A stretch of 64,000 nt of DNA from assembly GCF_001544875.2 (NCBI RefSeq), contig NZ_FCOA02000002.1, positions 1-64,000 of the forward strand, in the 5' to 3' direction. Made by a program: the position numbers and the translations under genes. Each line of letters opens with the position of its first letter. Position 1 is the stretch's first letter. The notes beneath the pieces were generated by a model. The model saw only the letters and a list, made by a program, of their open reading frames with translations. It was not told the origin of the DNA and made no database searches. This document shows, one piece after another, positions 9,660-17,770 of the stretch. The DNA is from Caballeronia hypogeia (GTDB taxonomy: Bacteria; Pseudomonadota; Gammaproteobacteria; Burkholderiales; Burkholderiaceae).

Positions 9660-9713
9660 GCTTGTGTCTCCGTGTGTGTTTGTGATGGACGCATCGTAGA
9701 AGTGGCTTTGCGC

Positions 9714-9814
9714 GCGCTCAAACGACTTTTTTTGCGCGTTCGATTGACTTCTTCTCAATCGAAAACCACTGCAGGAAAACTCAATCGACGACGCAAAAAA
9801 TGTCGTTTGAGCGC
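9714..9814. promoter_or_regulatory. nested inverted repeats between divergent operons
   Basis: Two 23-bp arms (9714-9736 and 9792-9814) are inverted copies with 22 of 23 positions matching; both contain GCGCTCAAACGAC next to a T/A run. Between them is a second perfect dyad, TTCGATTGA (9739-9747) and TCAATCGAA (9755-9763), and a further TCAATCGA copy at 9781-9788. The block fills the gap between the MFS/thiolase and SDR/crotonase operons. It looks like a regulator binding region that controls both directions; the regulator is unknown, with the LysR gene at 11442 the nearest candidate. Confidence 0.7.
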
Positions 9815-9862
9815 ACCCGATGAGCCTTCTAGCATCGAGGCATTCGTTCAAGGAGACAGCAC

Positions 9863-10618
9863 ATGAATGCATCGAACAAGGAAGTCGCCATCGTCACGGG
9901 CGGCGCGAAAGGCATCGGATTCGGTATCGCTCAAGGACTGGCGAACGATGGAAAACGCGTCGCGCTGTTCGATCTCGATCGCGCCGCGCTCGACGATGCC
10001 GCCACGAAACTCGCGGCTGAAGGCGCGGATGTGATCGCGCTGCCCGTCGATGTGACGCAAGGCGAATCGGTGAATCGCGCGGTCGATGCGGTGATCGAAC
10101 GCTTCGGTCGTATCGACGTGCTCGTGAACAACGCGGGCATCGTGCGCGACAAGCGCATCACGCGCATGAGCGATGACGACTGGGACGCCGTCATCGGCGT
10201 CAATCTCAGGTCGCAGTTTCTGTGCTGCCGCGCGGCGCTCGCGCACATGAGCGCGGCGCAGTACGGGCGCATCGTGAACATCTCGTCGCGCGCGTGGCTC
10301 GGCGGCGCGGGGCAGGCGAACTATTCGGCGGCGAAGGGCGGCGTGGTGAGTCTCACGCGCAGCCTCGCGCTCGAATGGGCGAAGGACGGCGTGACGGTGA
10401 ACGCGGTCGCGCCCGGCATCGTCGATACGCCGCTCTTCCGGACGTTCGATATCGGGTTGCAGGAGAAGCTGAAGAAGTCGGTGCCGGTTCAGCGCATCGG
10501 CACGCCGGAGGATATCGCGGAAGCGGTGCGCTTTTTCGCGCGGCGCGAGGCCTCGTATGTCACCGGGCAGACCCTCTATGTATGCGGCGGGCGCTCGCTC
10601 GCGTCGCCGAGCGTTTGA
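9863..10618 (+). CDS. SDR-family oxidoreductase (FabG-like)
   Basis: 251 residues of a classical short-chain dehydrogenase. The cofactor motif is TGGAKGIGFGIA (residues 12-23), the NNAG motif follows in VLVNNAGIVRD, and the catalytic Ser and YxxxK are in NISSRAWLGGAGQANYSAAKGG. It probably oxidises a 3-hydroxyacyl-CoA with NAD(P). AAGGAGACAGCAC precedes the ATG at 9863. It is followed after 15 bases by a crotonase, and lies divergent to the transporter and thiolase. Together they give hydration, oxidation and cleavage steps of a beta-oxidation-like route. Confidence 0.85.
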   Translation: MNASNKEVAIVTGGAKGIGFGIAQGLANDGKRVALFDLDRAALDDAATKLAAEGADVIALPVDVTQGESVNRAVDAVIERFGRIDVLVNNAGIVRDKRITRMSDDDWDAVIGVNLRSQFLCCRAALAHMSAAQYGRIVNISSRAWLGGAGQANYSAAKGGVVSLTRSLALEWAKDGVTVNAVAPGIVDTPLFRTFDIGLQEKLKKSVPVQRIGTPEDIAEAVRFFARREASYVTGQTLYVCGGRSLASPSV

Positions 10619-10633
10619 GCGGCGGAGGACATC

Positions 10634-11437
10634 ATGAGCATTCGCTACAGCGTGTCGGATCACGTCGCCGTCGTGACGCTCGATCGGCCCGAAGCGCTCA
10701 ACGCACTCGATCTCGAAAGCCTCGTCGAACTGCGCGCGCATCTCGCGCAGGCACGCGACGACGATGACGTGCGCGTGATCGTCATCACCGGCGCGGGCGC
10801 GAAATCGTTCTGCGTCGGCGCGGACCTGAAGCGCACGCTGCCGCCCACGACCTCGTTCGGCGCGTCGTTCGTGAAGTCGATGGATCGCGCGGGCGCGGAA
10901 GGTATCTACGTGCGTCTGATGGAGCTGAGTTCGCTACGCATCTTCAAGCCGATGATCGGAGCTATCAATGGTTATTGCCTGGGCGGCGGACTCGAACTCG
11001 CGTTGCAATGCGATCTGCGCATCGCATCTAAGAGTGCGGCGTTCGGCCTGCCGGAAGCGGTCGTCGCCAGCATTCCGGCGGTGTGCGGCATTCAGGCCTT
11101 GCAGCGCGCGATCCCTTCCGCCATCGCGATGAAGATGCTTCTCACCGGCTGCAGGATCGACGCGGAATACGCGCATCGGATCGGGCTCGTTTCGGATCTC
11201 GCGGAGCCCGAAGCGCTCATGGACTGCGCGCTGCAACTCGCGCGCGAGATCGCATCGAACGGTCCGCTCGCGGTGCAGATGATCAAGAAGGTCATCGAGA
11301 CGAGCGCCAATGTGCCGCTCGCGCAGGCGCTCGAATTCACCGAGCTCGCGTGGGGCGCGATGCGCGAATCGGAAGACCGCGTGGAAGGGCGCAAGGCGTT
11401 CGCGGAGAAACGCAAGCCTCGCTATACCGGCCGCTGA
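10634..11437 (+). CDS. enoyl-CoA hydratase/isomerase family protein
   Basis: 267 residues of the crotonase family. The CoA-binding and oxyanion-hole regions are TGAGAKSFCVGADLKR and NGYCLGGGLELALQCDLRIAS. The FGLPEAVVASIPAVCG segment holds the usual glutamate of hydratases. It probably hydrates an alpha,beta-unsaturated acyl-CoA for the SDR just upstream. No acyl-CoA dehydrogenase belongs to this gene group, so the substrate acid may already be unsaturated; this is inference. Its stop is followed after four bases by the convergent LysR gene. Confidence 0.85.
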   Translation: MSIRYSVSDHVAVVTLDRPEALNALDLESLVELRAHLAQARDDDDVRVIVITGAGAKSFCVGADLKRTLPPTTSFGASFVKSMDRAGAEGIYVRLMELSSLRIFKPMIGAINGYCLGGGLELALQCDLRIASKSAAFGLPEAVVASIPAVCGIQALQRAIPSAIAMKMLLTGCRIDAEYAHRIGLVSDLAEPEALMDCALQLAREIASNGPLAVQMIKKVIETSANVPLAQALEFTELAWGAMRESEDRVEGRKAFAEKRKPRYTGR

Positions 11438-11441
11438 CGTG

Positions 11442-12341
11442 TCACGCCTGATCTTCGCCGCTGGACAGAAGCCAGGTGCGGAAGGCGGCGAATTCCGGAT
11501 TCGAAAGATGCGTGGGCGGATAGATCAGGTAGTAGGTGAACGCGCCGAGATCGAGCACGAAGGAAAACGGCATGACGAGCGTGCCCGCGCGCAACTGATC
11601 CGCGACGAGCACGCGCTGCGCCATGGCGATGCCGTGCCCTTGCGTCGCGGCGAAGTACGCAAGGATCGAGCTTTCGTAGGAAAGGCCCCCGAGCGGATTC
11701 ACGCCGCGCACGCCGGCCGCGTCGAGCCACTTCGCCCAGTCTTCGCGGCGCGCGAGCGAATGCAGGAGCGGCACGTCGCGCAAGGCTTCGGGCGTGGCGT
11801 CGGAAAGCCCGGGATGCGCGCGCAAAAAGTCCGGGCTGCATACGGGCACGAGTTCGTTCGGCACGAGCCGGTCGAAGCCGAGATCGGACGAAGGCGCGTG
11901 CGACAGACGAATGGCGCCATCGACGTCTTCGACATTGAAGTCGACCGGTTGCAGCGATGTCGTCAGGCTCACTTCGATATCCGGATGGTCGCGATGAAAC
12001 GTCGAGAGGCGCGGCAGCAGCCAGTTCATCGAGAAGGTCGTGTAGGCGCGGATCCTCAGCGTGCGACGTCGCCGCGCCTCGGTGAGATTGACGGTCGCGG
12101 TGCGCAATGTGTCGAAGCTGCGGATCACGTCGGCGAGATAGCGCGAGCCCATGGGCGTAAGCGTGATCGCGCGATGACCGCGTTCGAACAGCAGCACGCC
12201 GAGCTGGTCTTCGAGCAGCTTGATCTGCCGGCTGACTGCGGCGGGCGTGACGTTCAGCTCGTCGGCTGCGAGCTGGATGCTGAGCAGACGCCCGCAGACT
12301 TCGAAGGCGCGCAGCGCGTTGAGGGACGGAAGGGTTCGCAT
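11442..12341 (-). CDS. LysR-family regulator (GcvA-like)
   Basis: 299 residues. The helix-turn-helix lies in RLLSIQLAADELNVTPAAVSRQIKLLE (about residues 18-44), followed by a periplasmic-binding-protein-like effector domain from about 90 (LRIRAYTTFSMNWLLPRL). The start MRTLPSLNALRAFEVCGR is typical of the GcvA branch. The ATG at 12341 is chosen because the upstream extension is low-complexity and lacks family residues. It is divergent, with a 64-bp gap, from the double-domain CoA-transferase, which is its most likely target. It could also control the SDR/MFS divergent pair nearby. Confidence 0.87.
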   Translation of the reverse strand: MRTLPSLNALRAFEVCGRLLSIQLAADELNVTPAAVSRQIKLLEDQLGVLLFERGHRAITLTPMGSRYLADVIRSFDTLRTATVNLTEARRRRTLRIRAYTTFSMNWLLPRLSTFHRDHPDIEVSLTTSLQPVDFNVEDVDGAIRLSHAPSSDLGFDRLVPNELVPVCSPDFLRAHPGLSDATPEALRDVPLLHSLARREDWAKWLDAAGVRGVNPLGGLSYESSILAYFAATQGHGIAMAQRVLVADQLRAGTLVMPFSFVLDLGAFTYYLIYPPTHLSNPEFAAFRTWLLSSGEDQA

Positions 12342-12358
12342 CGAAAAATGGTAGCAAC

Positions 12359-12374
12359 GCGCGCGTGAGCGCGC
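12359..12374. promoter_or_regulatory. small dyad in the LysR/CoA-transferase gap
   Basis: Six-base arms GCGCGC flank GTGA in the 64-bp divergent gap. It is the only clear dyad there and could be part of a LysR site. It is short and GC-only, so it could be chance. Confidence 0.25.
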
Positions 12375-12405
12375 CAGCCGTGCAGACACGGAGAAGGAGA
12401 CGATC

Positions 12406-14355
12406 ATGCTGGAAGGAATACGGGTATTGGCCTGCGGCGCGCGCGATGCGGTGAGACTCTGCGCGACGCTGCTCGAACGCGCGGGCGCCGCGGTGGAACG
12501 GACCGCGTCGGATTCCGCGGATTACGACGTGATCCTGGTTTCGTCGGACTTCGACGATGCGAACGTCGTCGCGAGATGGAAGACATCCGGCTCGCACATG
12601 GTCTGCGATATCACCGCGACGGGACCGCAAGACTCGCGCGCGGGCAGGCGCTGGTCCGACGCGCAAATCCAGGCGATGAGTGGTCTCATGGACACGACGG
12701 GCTTTGCGCACGGCGCGCCGGTGCGCATCGGCGTTCCGCTGACGGAGATATCGGCGGCGCTCTACGCGGCGGCGGCCATCGCGGCGGCCGTGCGCGTGAA
12801 GCGCATGCGGGGGATCGTGCAGAACATCGACGTGACACTGAGCGGCTGCGCGGCGAGCGCGCTGACGACTTTTCTGCCGGCCGCGTTCGCGCGCCGCGCG
12901 GTCGGGCGCTTGGGCAACCGCCATCCGGCGTGCGCGCCGTGGAACGCGTATCGCACGCGCGACGGCTGGATTCTCATCTGCACGGGCACCGAAGAGCAAT
13001 GGCGCAAGCTGAAGCAGGAAGCGCGCGTGCCGCAACTCGACGACGCGCGTTTCGCGTCGCTCGCGGAACGCGTGCGCCATGTCGATGAACTCGACGCGCT
13101 CGTCGAAAGCTGGACGACGACGCTCACCACGGACGACTGCACGCGCATCTGCGAAAGCATCGGCGTGGCGGCCGGGCCGATCGTCGGTGTCCGCGATCTG
13201 GCGGACGAGCCGAATTTCCGCATGCGTCATGCGCAAGCCGCGCGGGCGATGAAAGCGCATGGCGTCGACGCCGATACCTACCGCGACGTTTCGATCTTCG
13301 AAACCTCGGCGCTGAGCGATGCGCTGCCCGTCGCGAAGCGCGCGGTCCCATGCGAACGCGGGGCGAACGCCGCGCCGCTCGCGGGCGTCAAGGTCATCGA
13401 AATCGGCCAGTACACGACCGCGCCGCTGGTCGGCAAGCATCTCGCGGCGCTGGGGGCGCAAGTCGTGAAGATCGAGCCGCCCGGCGGCGAAGCGGCGCGC
13501 GCGTGGTCGCCCGGACAGGGCGGCACGAGCTATTTCTTCGCGCTCAACAACACGGACAAAGAGACCATCGCGCTCGATCTGAAGCAGGAAAGCGCTCGCG
13601 CGTACCTGCGCACGCTGTTGAAAGACGCCGACGTGCTCGTCGAGAACCTGCGTCCCGGCGCGCTCGCGAAGCTCGGCTTCACGCGCGAGGCGCTCGGCGC
13701 GATCAATCCGCGCCTCGTCTATTGCTCGATATCGGGGTTCGGCATGACATCGGCGTATCCGTCGCGGCCGGCGTTCGACACCGTCATCCAGGCGATGGGC
13801 GGTCTCATGGACCTCACGCGCGCCGACGGCGCGCCGGTGAAGATCGGCGCATCGGGCGCGGACATTCTCGGCGGGCAGGCGGCGCTGTTCGCGATCCTCG
13901 CGCGTCTCGCCGCACGCGAGGAAAACGCCGGCGCGTTCATCGAAATTTCGATGCAGGACGTCGCCGCCTGGTGCGCGCTGTTCGCCGCGGGCAATAATTC
14001 AGCGCGCGGCCAGGCGCTCGCCTGTCTCGACGGCCACATCTGGATGGAACGCGAAGTCTCCGACGCCGAACGCGCGCAATGCAGCGCGCTGCCGAAAGCC
14101 GTCGCGGCCGTGAAGCTCGCGGGCGCGACGCCCGTCATGCGCGTCGATGAACTTCTGCAGGACGGCGACTTCCTCGCGGATGTGCTTTCCGCCGCGCGCG
14201 ATGCCAACGGCGCATTCTGGCCGGTGCTGAAGGCGCCGTACCGGCTGACGAAAACCCCGGCGTGCGTGCGCGCCGCGCCGGGCGCGCCGCAAGCCGTCAG
14301 GCTCGCCCCGCCAGCGCCAGCACGCGCTCCAGTTCCGGAAGATCGACCGGCTTGA
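12406..14355 (+). CDS. double-domain CaiB/BaiF CoA-transferase
   Basis: 649 residues with two class III CoA-transferase halves. The second half (from about 326, GVKVIEIGQYTTAPLVGKHL) is complete to the AFDTVIQAMGGLMD segment, where Asp458 is the probable catalytic aspartate. The first half lacks most of the usual N-terminal Rossmann region but keeps a matching segment, SDAQIQAMSGLMD, with Asp85 at the equivalent place. Two-domain enzymes are known in the family, and heterodimeric forms exist too. AAGGAGACGATC precedes the ATG. The gene is divergent from a LysR regulator, and its last 59 bases overlap the convergent sensor-kinase gene (14297-14355). It likely activates the acid degraded by the neighbouring crotonase, SDR and thiolase. 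Confidence 0.8.
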   Translation: MLEGIRVLACGARDAVRLCATLLERAGAAVERTASDSADYDVILVSSDFDDANVVARWKTSGSHMVCDITATGPQDSRAGRRWSDAQIQAMSGLMDTTGFAHGAPVRIGVPLTEISAALYAAAAIAAAVRVKRMRGIVQNIDVTLSGCAASALTTFLPAAFARRAVGRLGNRHPACAPWNAYRTRDGWILICTGTEEQWRKLKQEARVPQLDDARFASLAERVRHVDELDALVESWTTTLTTDDCTRICESIGVAAGPIVGVRDLADEPNFRMRHAQAARAMKAHGVDADTYRDVSIFETSALSDALPVAKRAVPCERGANAAPLAGVKVIEIGQYTTAPLVGKHLAALGAQVVKIEPPGGEAARAWSPGQGGTSYFFALNNTDKETIALDLKQESARAYLRTLLKDADVLVENLRPGALAKLGFTREALGAINPRLVYCSISGFGMTSAYPSRPAFDTVIQAMGGLMDLTRADGAPVKIGASGADILGGQAALFAILARLAAREENAGAFIEISMQDVAAWCALFAAGNNSARGQALACLDGHIWMEREVSDAERAQCSALPKAVAAVKLAGATPVMRVDELLQDGDFLADVLSAARDANGAFWPVLKAPYRLTKTPACVRAAPGAPQAVRLAPPAPARAPVPEDRPA

Positions 14356-16792
14356 CGAGATGGGCATCGAAGCCCGCGGCGCGCGTGCGCGCGATGTCTT
14401 CGTCGGAGCCCAGACCGGTCATCGCCGCGACGATCACGCGGCGGCCCTCGTCGCGCATCCTGCGGATCACGTCGAAGCCTGTCATGCCCGGCATCGACAG
14501 ATCGAGCAGCACGATCTGCGGCCGGTTCGCTTCGAACGAGTCGAGCGCGCCGGGGCCGTCGTAGGCGGCGCGCGCGTGGTGGCCGAGCATGTCCACGAGC
14601 AGGGTCATGCTGTCGGCGGAGTCGCGGTTGTCGTCGACCACGAGTACGTCGAGCTGACGCGTCGCGGCCGCGCCCGGCGTCGTGTCCGAGGCCGCGCCGC
14701 ACATTGGCGGCTCCGCGAGCGGAAGCCACAGCGAGAACGCGCTGCCCTGGTCCGCGCCGCCGCTTTTCGCCTCGACATGGCCGCCGTGCAGTTCGGCGAT
14801 CGCGCGCACCAGCGTGAGGCCGATGCCGAGTCCGCCTTCGTCCGGATGCGCGCCCGGCGGATGTTCCTGCACGAACAGATCGAACACGATGCCGAGCGCT
14901 TCCGGCGAAATGCCGCGTCCCTCGTCTTTCACGCGGACCATGACCGAGCCGCCGCGCGGGCCGACTTCGAGCGTGATGGTGGAATTGTGCGGGCTGAATT
15001 TCGACGCGTTGTTGAGCAGATTGTTGAGCGCCTGCACGAGCCGCGTCGAATCGCCGTTGACGTGGACCGGCTGGCCGCTGTCGCGCACGACGATGCGCTG
15101 GCCGCGCTCGTCGCACAATGGCTGGCTAGCCTCGACGCTCAGATGCACGACATCGGCGATATCGACGATTGCGTTCGTGAGGCGAATCTTTCCCGAGCTG
15201 ACGCGCCCGGCTTCGAGCAGGTCGTCGACGAGCTTGGTCAGATGCGCGAGCTGCCGGTCGACGATCTGACGGCTGCGGATCACGTCGGCGTCGTCCGACG
15301 ACTTCAGCTTGAGAATGCTCACCGCGTTGCGGATCGGTGCGAGCGGATTGCGCAACTCGTGGCCGAGCAGCGCGAGAAACTCGTTCATGCGCCGGCTCGA
15401 CGCCTCCAGTTCTTCGAGCCGCCGCCGCGCGGTCATGTCGCGCGTGATCTTGACGAAGCCCTGCGCGCCGTCGCCGTTGCCGGGCAGGGCGCTCAGCATC
15501 ACGTGCGCCCAGAACTCCGAGCCGTCGCGGCGCACGTGCCAGTCTTCATGCTCGACCCGGCCGCGTTTGGTGGCGAGCGCGAGATCGTCGGCGGGACGGT
15601 CGCGGCCGTGCTCGTCGGCGGTATAGAACAGCGCGAAATGCCGGCCAATGGCCTCCTGCGCCGTGAAGCCGTAAATGGCGCGCGCGCCGTCGTTCCACGA
15701 GCGCACGTAGCCGTTCTGATCGAGCATGCAGATGGCGTAATCGCTCACCGAGTTGATGAGCAGGCGCAGGCGCTCGTTCGCCTCGGTCGCGACGCGCCGG
15801 TCGGTGATGTCGTGCACGAAGCACGCGAACTGGCGCTGGCCTTCGTACCAGACTTCGCTGATCGTCAGCTCGGCGGCGAACTCGCTGCCGTCCCGGCGCA
15901 GCGCCGGCAACTCGACGCGCTTGTTGATCATGCGCGCCTCGCCGGTCGCGAGATAGCGCGTGAGCCCGGTGCGATGCGCGTCGCGAAAGCGCTCGGGCAC
16001 GATGAACGACGCCAGCTCGCTGCCCGCGACCTCGTGCTGCTTCCAGCCGAACAGCCCGCCCGCGGCCTCGTTCCAGTCGACGATCATGCCCGCTTCGTCC
16101 ATCGACACGAACGCGACGTGCGCGTTGTCGAGCACGGTCTGACGGCGACGCATGGCGTCGGCGAGCTTCTTCTCGAACTCGATGCGCAGCGACGACTCCA
16201 CCGTCAGATCCGCCGCGACGCTGGCGTTCTCCTTCAGCAGCTTGCGGTTTTCCTGCGCGATCTCCTCGCGCGCGATGGTCTCGGCGATGCAAGCACAGAA
16301 CGCGTCGAGAATGCTGATGTCCGCGTGACCGAAATGATCGAGCTCGCCGGAGATGAGCTTCAGGACCGCGACCGAGCGGCCTTCGTAGATGACGGGCGCG
16401 ACGACCATGGAGATCGCGCCGACCGCCTCGCACGCGGCGCGATCCACGCGATGATCGGTGGCCGAATTGCGGCAGATGAGCGCCTGCTGGCGCGTGATGC
16501 ACAGGCCGGAGAGGCTCCCGGCGGTGGGCAGCCGCACGCCGATATGCGCGGCCGCCGCACCGCTCGCCGCGCGATAGAAGAGCTCGTCGCCCTCGATCCA
16601 TTCCACCACGGAGGAGTCGACGCCGGCGACTTCTCTCAGTGTGTCGGTGACTTTCTGCAAATAGGCGGACAGCGGCAGACGCGAATGAGCGAGGCTGGCG
16701 AACGTGGCGAACCAGCGCTGAAAATGCGCCACGCGCTTATGTTCGGCCTTGATTTTCTTTTCCGGCGTCGATGCCTCGTACTGAGTCCGCAT
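14297..16792 (-). CDS. hybrid sensor histidine kinase (GAF-PAS-PAS-HisKA-HATPase-REC)
   Basis: 831 residues with no membrane segment, so probably cytoplasmic. A GAF domain covers about 40-175, and PAS domains lie at about 215-335 (GMIVDWNEAAGGLFGW) and 340-455 (GYVRSWNDGARAIYGF). HisKA spans about 468-530 with phospho-acceptor His478 in LLGHELRNPLAP. The ATPase domain follows with N-box NNLLNNASKFS and DEGRGIS. A receiver domain runs from about 713 to 828 with Asp720/Asp721, phospho-acceptor Asp764 and Lys814. All catalytic residues are intact. No separate response regulator or output gene lies beside it, so its targets are unknown. The gene overlaps the 3' end of the CoA-transferase on the opposite strand. 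Confidence 0.9.
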   Translation of the reverse strand: MRTQYEASTPEKKIKAEHKRVAHFQRWFATFASLAHSRLPLSAYLQKVTDTLREVAGVDSSVVEWIEGDELFYRAASGAAAAHIGVRLPTAGSLSGLCITRQQALICRNSATDHRVDRAACEAVGAISMVVAPVIYEGRSVAVLKLISGELDHFGHADISILDAFCACIAETIAREEIAQENRKLLKENASVAADLTVESSLRIEFEKKLADAMRRRQTVLDNAHVAFVSMDEAGMIVDWNEAAGGLFGWKQHEVAGSELASFIVPERFRDAHRTGLTRYLATGEARMINKRVELPALRRDGSEFAAELTISEVWYEGQRQFACFVHDITDRRVATEANERLRLLINSVSDYAICMLDQNGYVRSWNDGARAIYGFTAQEAIGRHFALFYTADEHGRDRPADDLALATKRGRVEHEDWHVRRDGSEFWAHVMLSALPGNGDGAQGFVKITRDMTARRRLEELEASSRRMNEFLALLGHELRNPLAPIRNAVSILKLKSSDDADVIRSRQIVDRQLAHLTKLVDDLLEAGRVSSGKIRLTNAIVDIADVVHLSVEASQPLCDERGQRIVVRDSGQPVHVNGDSTRLVQALNNLLNNASKFSPHNSTITLEVGPRGGSVMVRVKDEGRGISPEALGIVFDLFVQEHPPGAHPDEGGLGIGLTLVRAIAELHGGHVEAKSGGADQGSAFSLWLPLAEPPMCGAASDTTPGAAATRQLDVLVVDDNRDSADSMTLLVDMLGHHARAAYDGPGALDSFEANRPQIVLLDLSMPGMTGFDVIRRMRDEGRRVIVAAMTGLGSDEDIARTRAAGFDAHLVKPVDLPELERVLALAGRA

Positions 16793-17146
16793 GGGCCATT
16801 TCCATTCGATGGATCGCGATTGTGATCGCGGAGGTATCGGGAATTGTGCAAGAAGAATAACAACTTCAATTGAAACACAATTATCGCGGCAAACGTTTGG
16901 CTATTTTGTCCTTTTGAAAAGGAACGTACCGGCGTCAATACCCGTGGGGTCGCGTGCGGTTTTGGCGTCGCAATACGGATTAAATGCGGAAGTGGATATC
17001 GGTAATTTCGCCGCGTCCGAAAGCACGATCGGTCAAAAGGCGCGATCGGTCCGAAGGGTCGCCGATGTATCCATGACAATTTTTTGATTGTATCGGGCGT
17101 CCGCCGTAGCATGCGGTCATGTCAATACGGTCGCAGGGAGGTCACG
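16793..17146. other. AT-rich gene-free stretch
   Basis: These 354 bases separate the divergent sensor kinase and DJ-1 genes. The region 16840-16925 is markedly AT-rich (runs such as AAGAAGAATAAC and TTTTGTCCTTTTGAAAAGG), as expected for promoters facing both ways. I see no convincing paired -35/-10 boxes and no gene. Confidence 0.4.
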
Positions 17147-17755
17147 ATGCACATCGCCATTCTGACGTTCGAGGGCTTCAACGAACTGGATTCGCTGATC
17201 GCGCTCGGCATTCTCAATCGCATCAAAAAGCCGGACTGGAAGGTGTCGATCGCGTGTCCGTCCGACGAAGTGCGTTCGATGAACGGCGTCACGCTCAGGG
17301 CGCAGGCAACGCTCGAAGACGCGGCGCATGCCGATGCGGTGATCGTCGGCAGCGGTGTGAAGACACGCGAAGTGGTCGCCGATGCCCTGCTGATGTCGCG
17401 CCTGAAGTTCGATCCCGCGCGTCAGTTGCTCGGTGCGCAATGCTCGGGCACGCTCATTCTGGCGAAGCTGGGATTGCTGCGGGACGTGCCCGCATGCACC
17501 GACCTGACGACGAAGCCCTGGGTCGAGGAAGCGGGCGTGCGCACGCTGAATCAACCGTTCGTCGCGCACGGCAATGTCGCGACGGCGGGCGGTTGTCTCG
17601 CGTCGCAATATCTCGCCGCGTGGGTGATCGCGCGATTCGAAGGCGTGCAGGCCGCGCACGACGTGATGCATTACGTCGCGCCGGTCGGCGAGAAGGAAAG
17701 CTATGTCGAACGCGCGATGCGCAACATCGCGCCGTTCGTGGAGGTCAGCGTGTGA
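17147..17755 (+). CDS. DJ-1/PfpI family protein
   Basis: 202 residues, one DJ-1/PfpI domain. The nucleophile-elbow cysteine is Cys99 in LLGAQCSGTLILAKLG, and the partner Glu9 lies in ILTFEGFNELD. The family includes glyoxalases, deglycase-like enzymes, isonitrile hydratases and transcription-factor domains; there is no AraC helix-turn-helix here, so an enzyme or stress protein is more likely. GGGAGGTCACG precedes the ATG at 17147; an upstream in-frame ATG lacks a ribosome binding site. It stands alone between a sensor kinase and a ProP-like transporter, both on the other strand. Confidence 0.85.
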   Translation: MHIAILTFEGFNELDSLIALGILNRIKKPDWKVSIACPSDEVRSMNGVTLRAQATLEDAAHADAVIVGSGVKTREVVADALLMSRLKFDPARQLLGAQCSGTLILAKLGLLRDVPACTDLTTKPWVEEAGVRTLNQPFVAHGNVATAGGCLASQYLAAWVIARFEGVQAAHDVMHYVAPVGEKESYVERAMRNIAPFVEVSV

Positions 17756-17770
17756 ACGAAGCTGCGCGGT

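Noticed and set aside
14360..16825. long plus-strand open frame opposite the sensor kinase
   Set aside because: It is a GC-driven antisense shadow; the minus strand encodes a fully conserved GAF-PAS-HisKA-REC protein.
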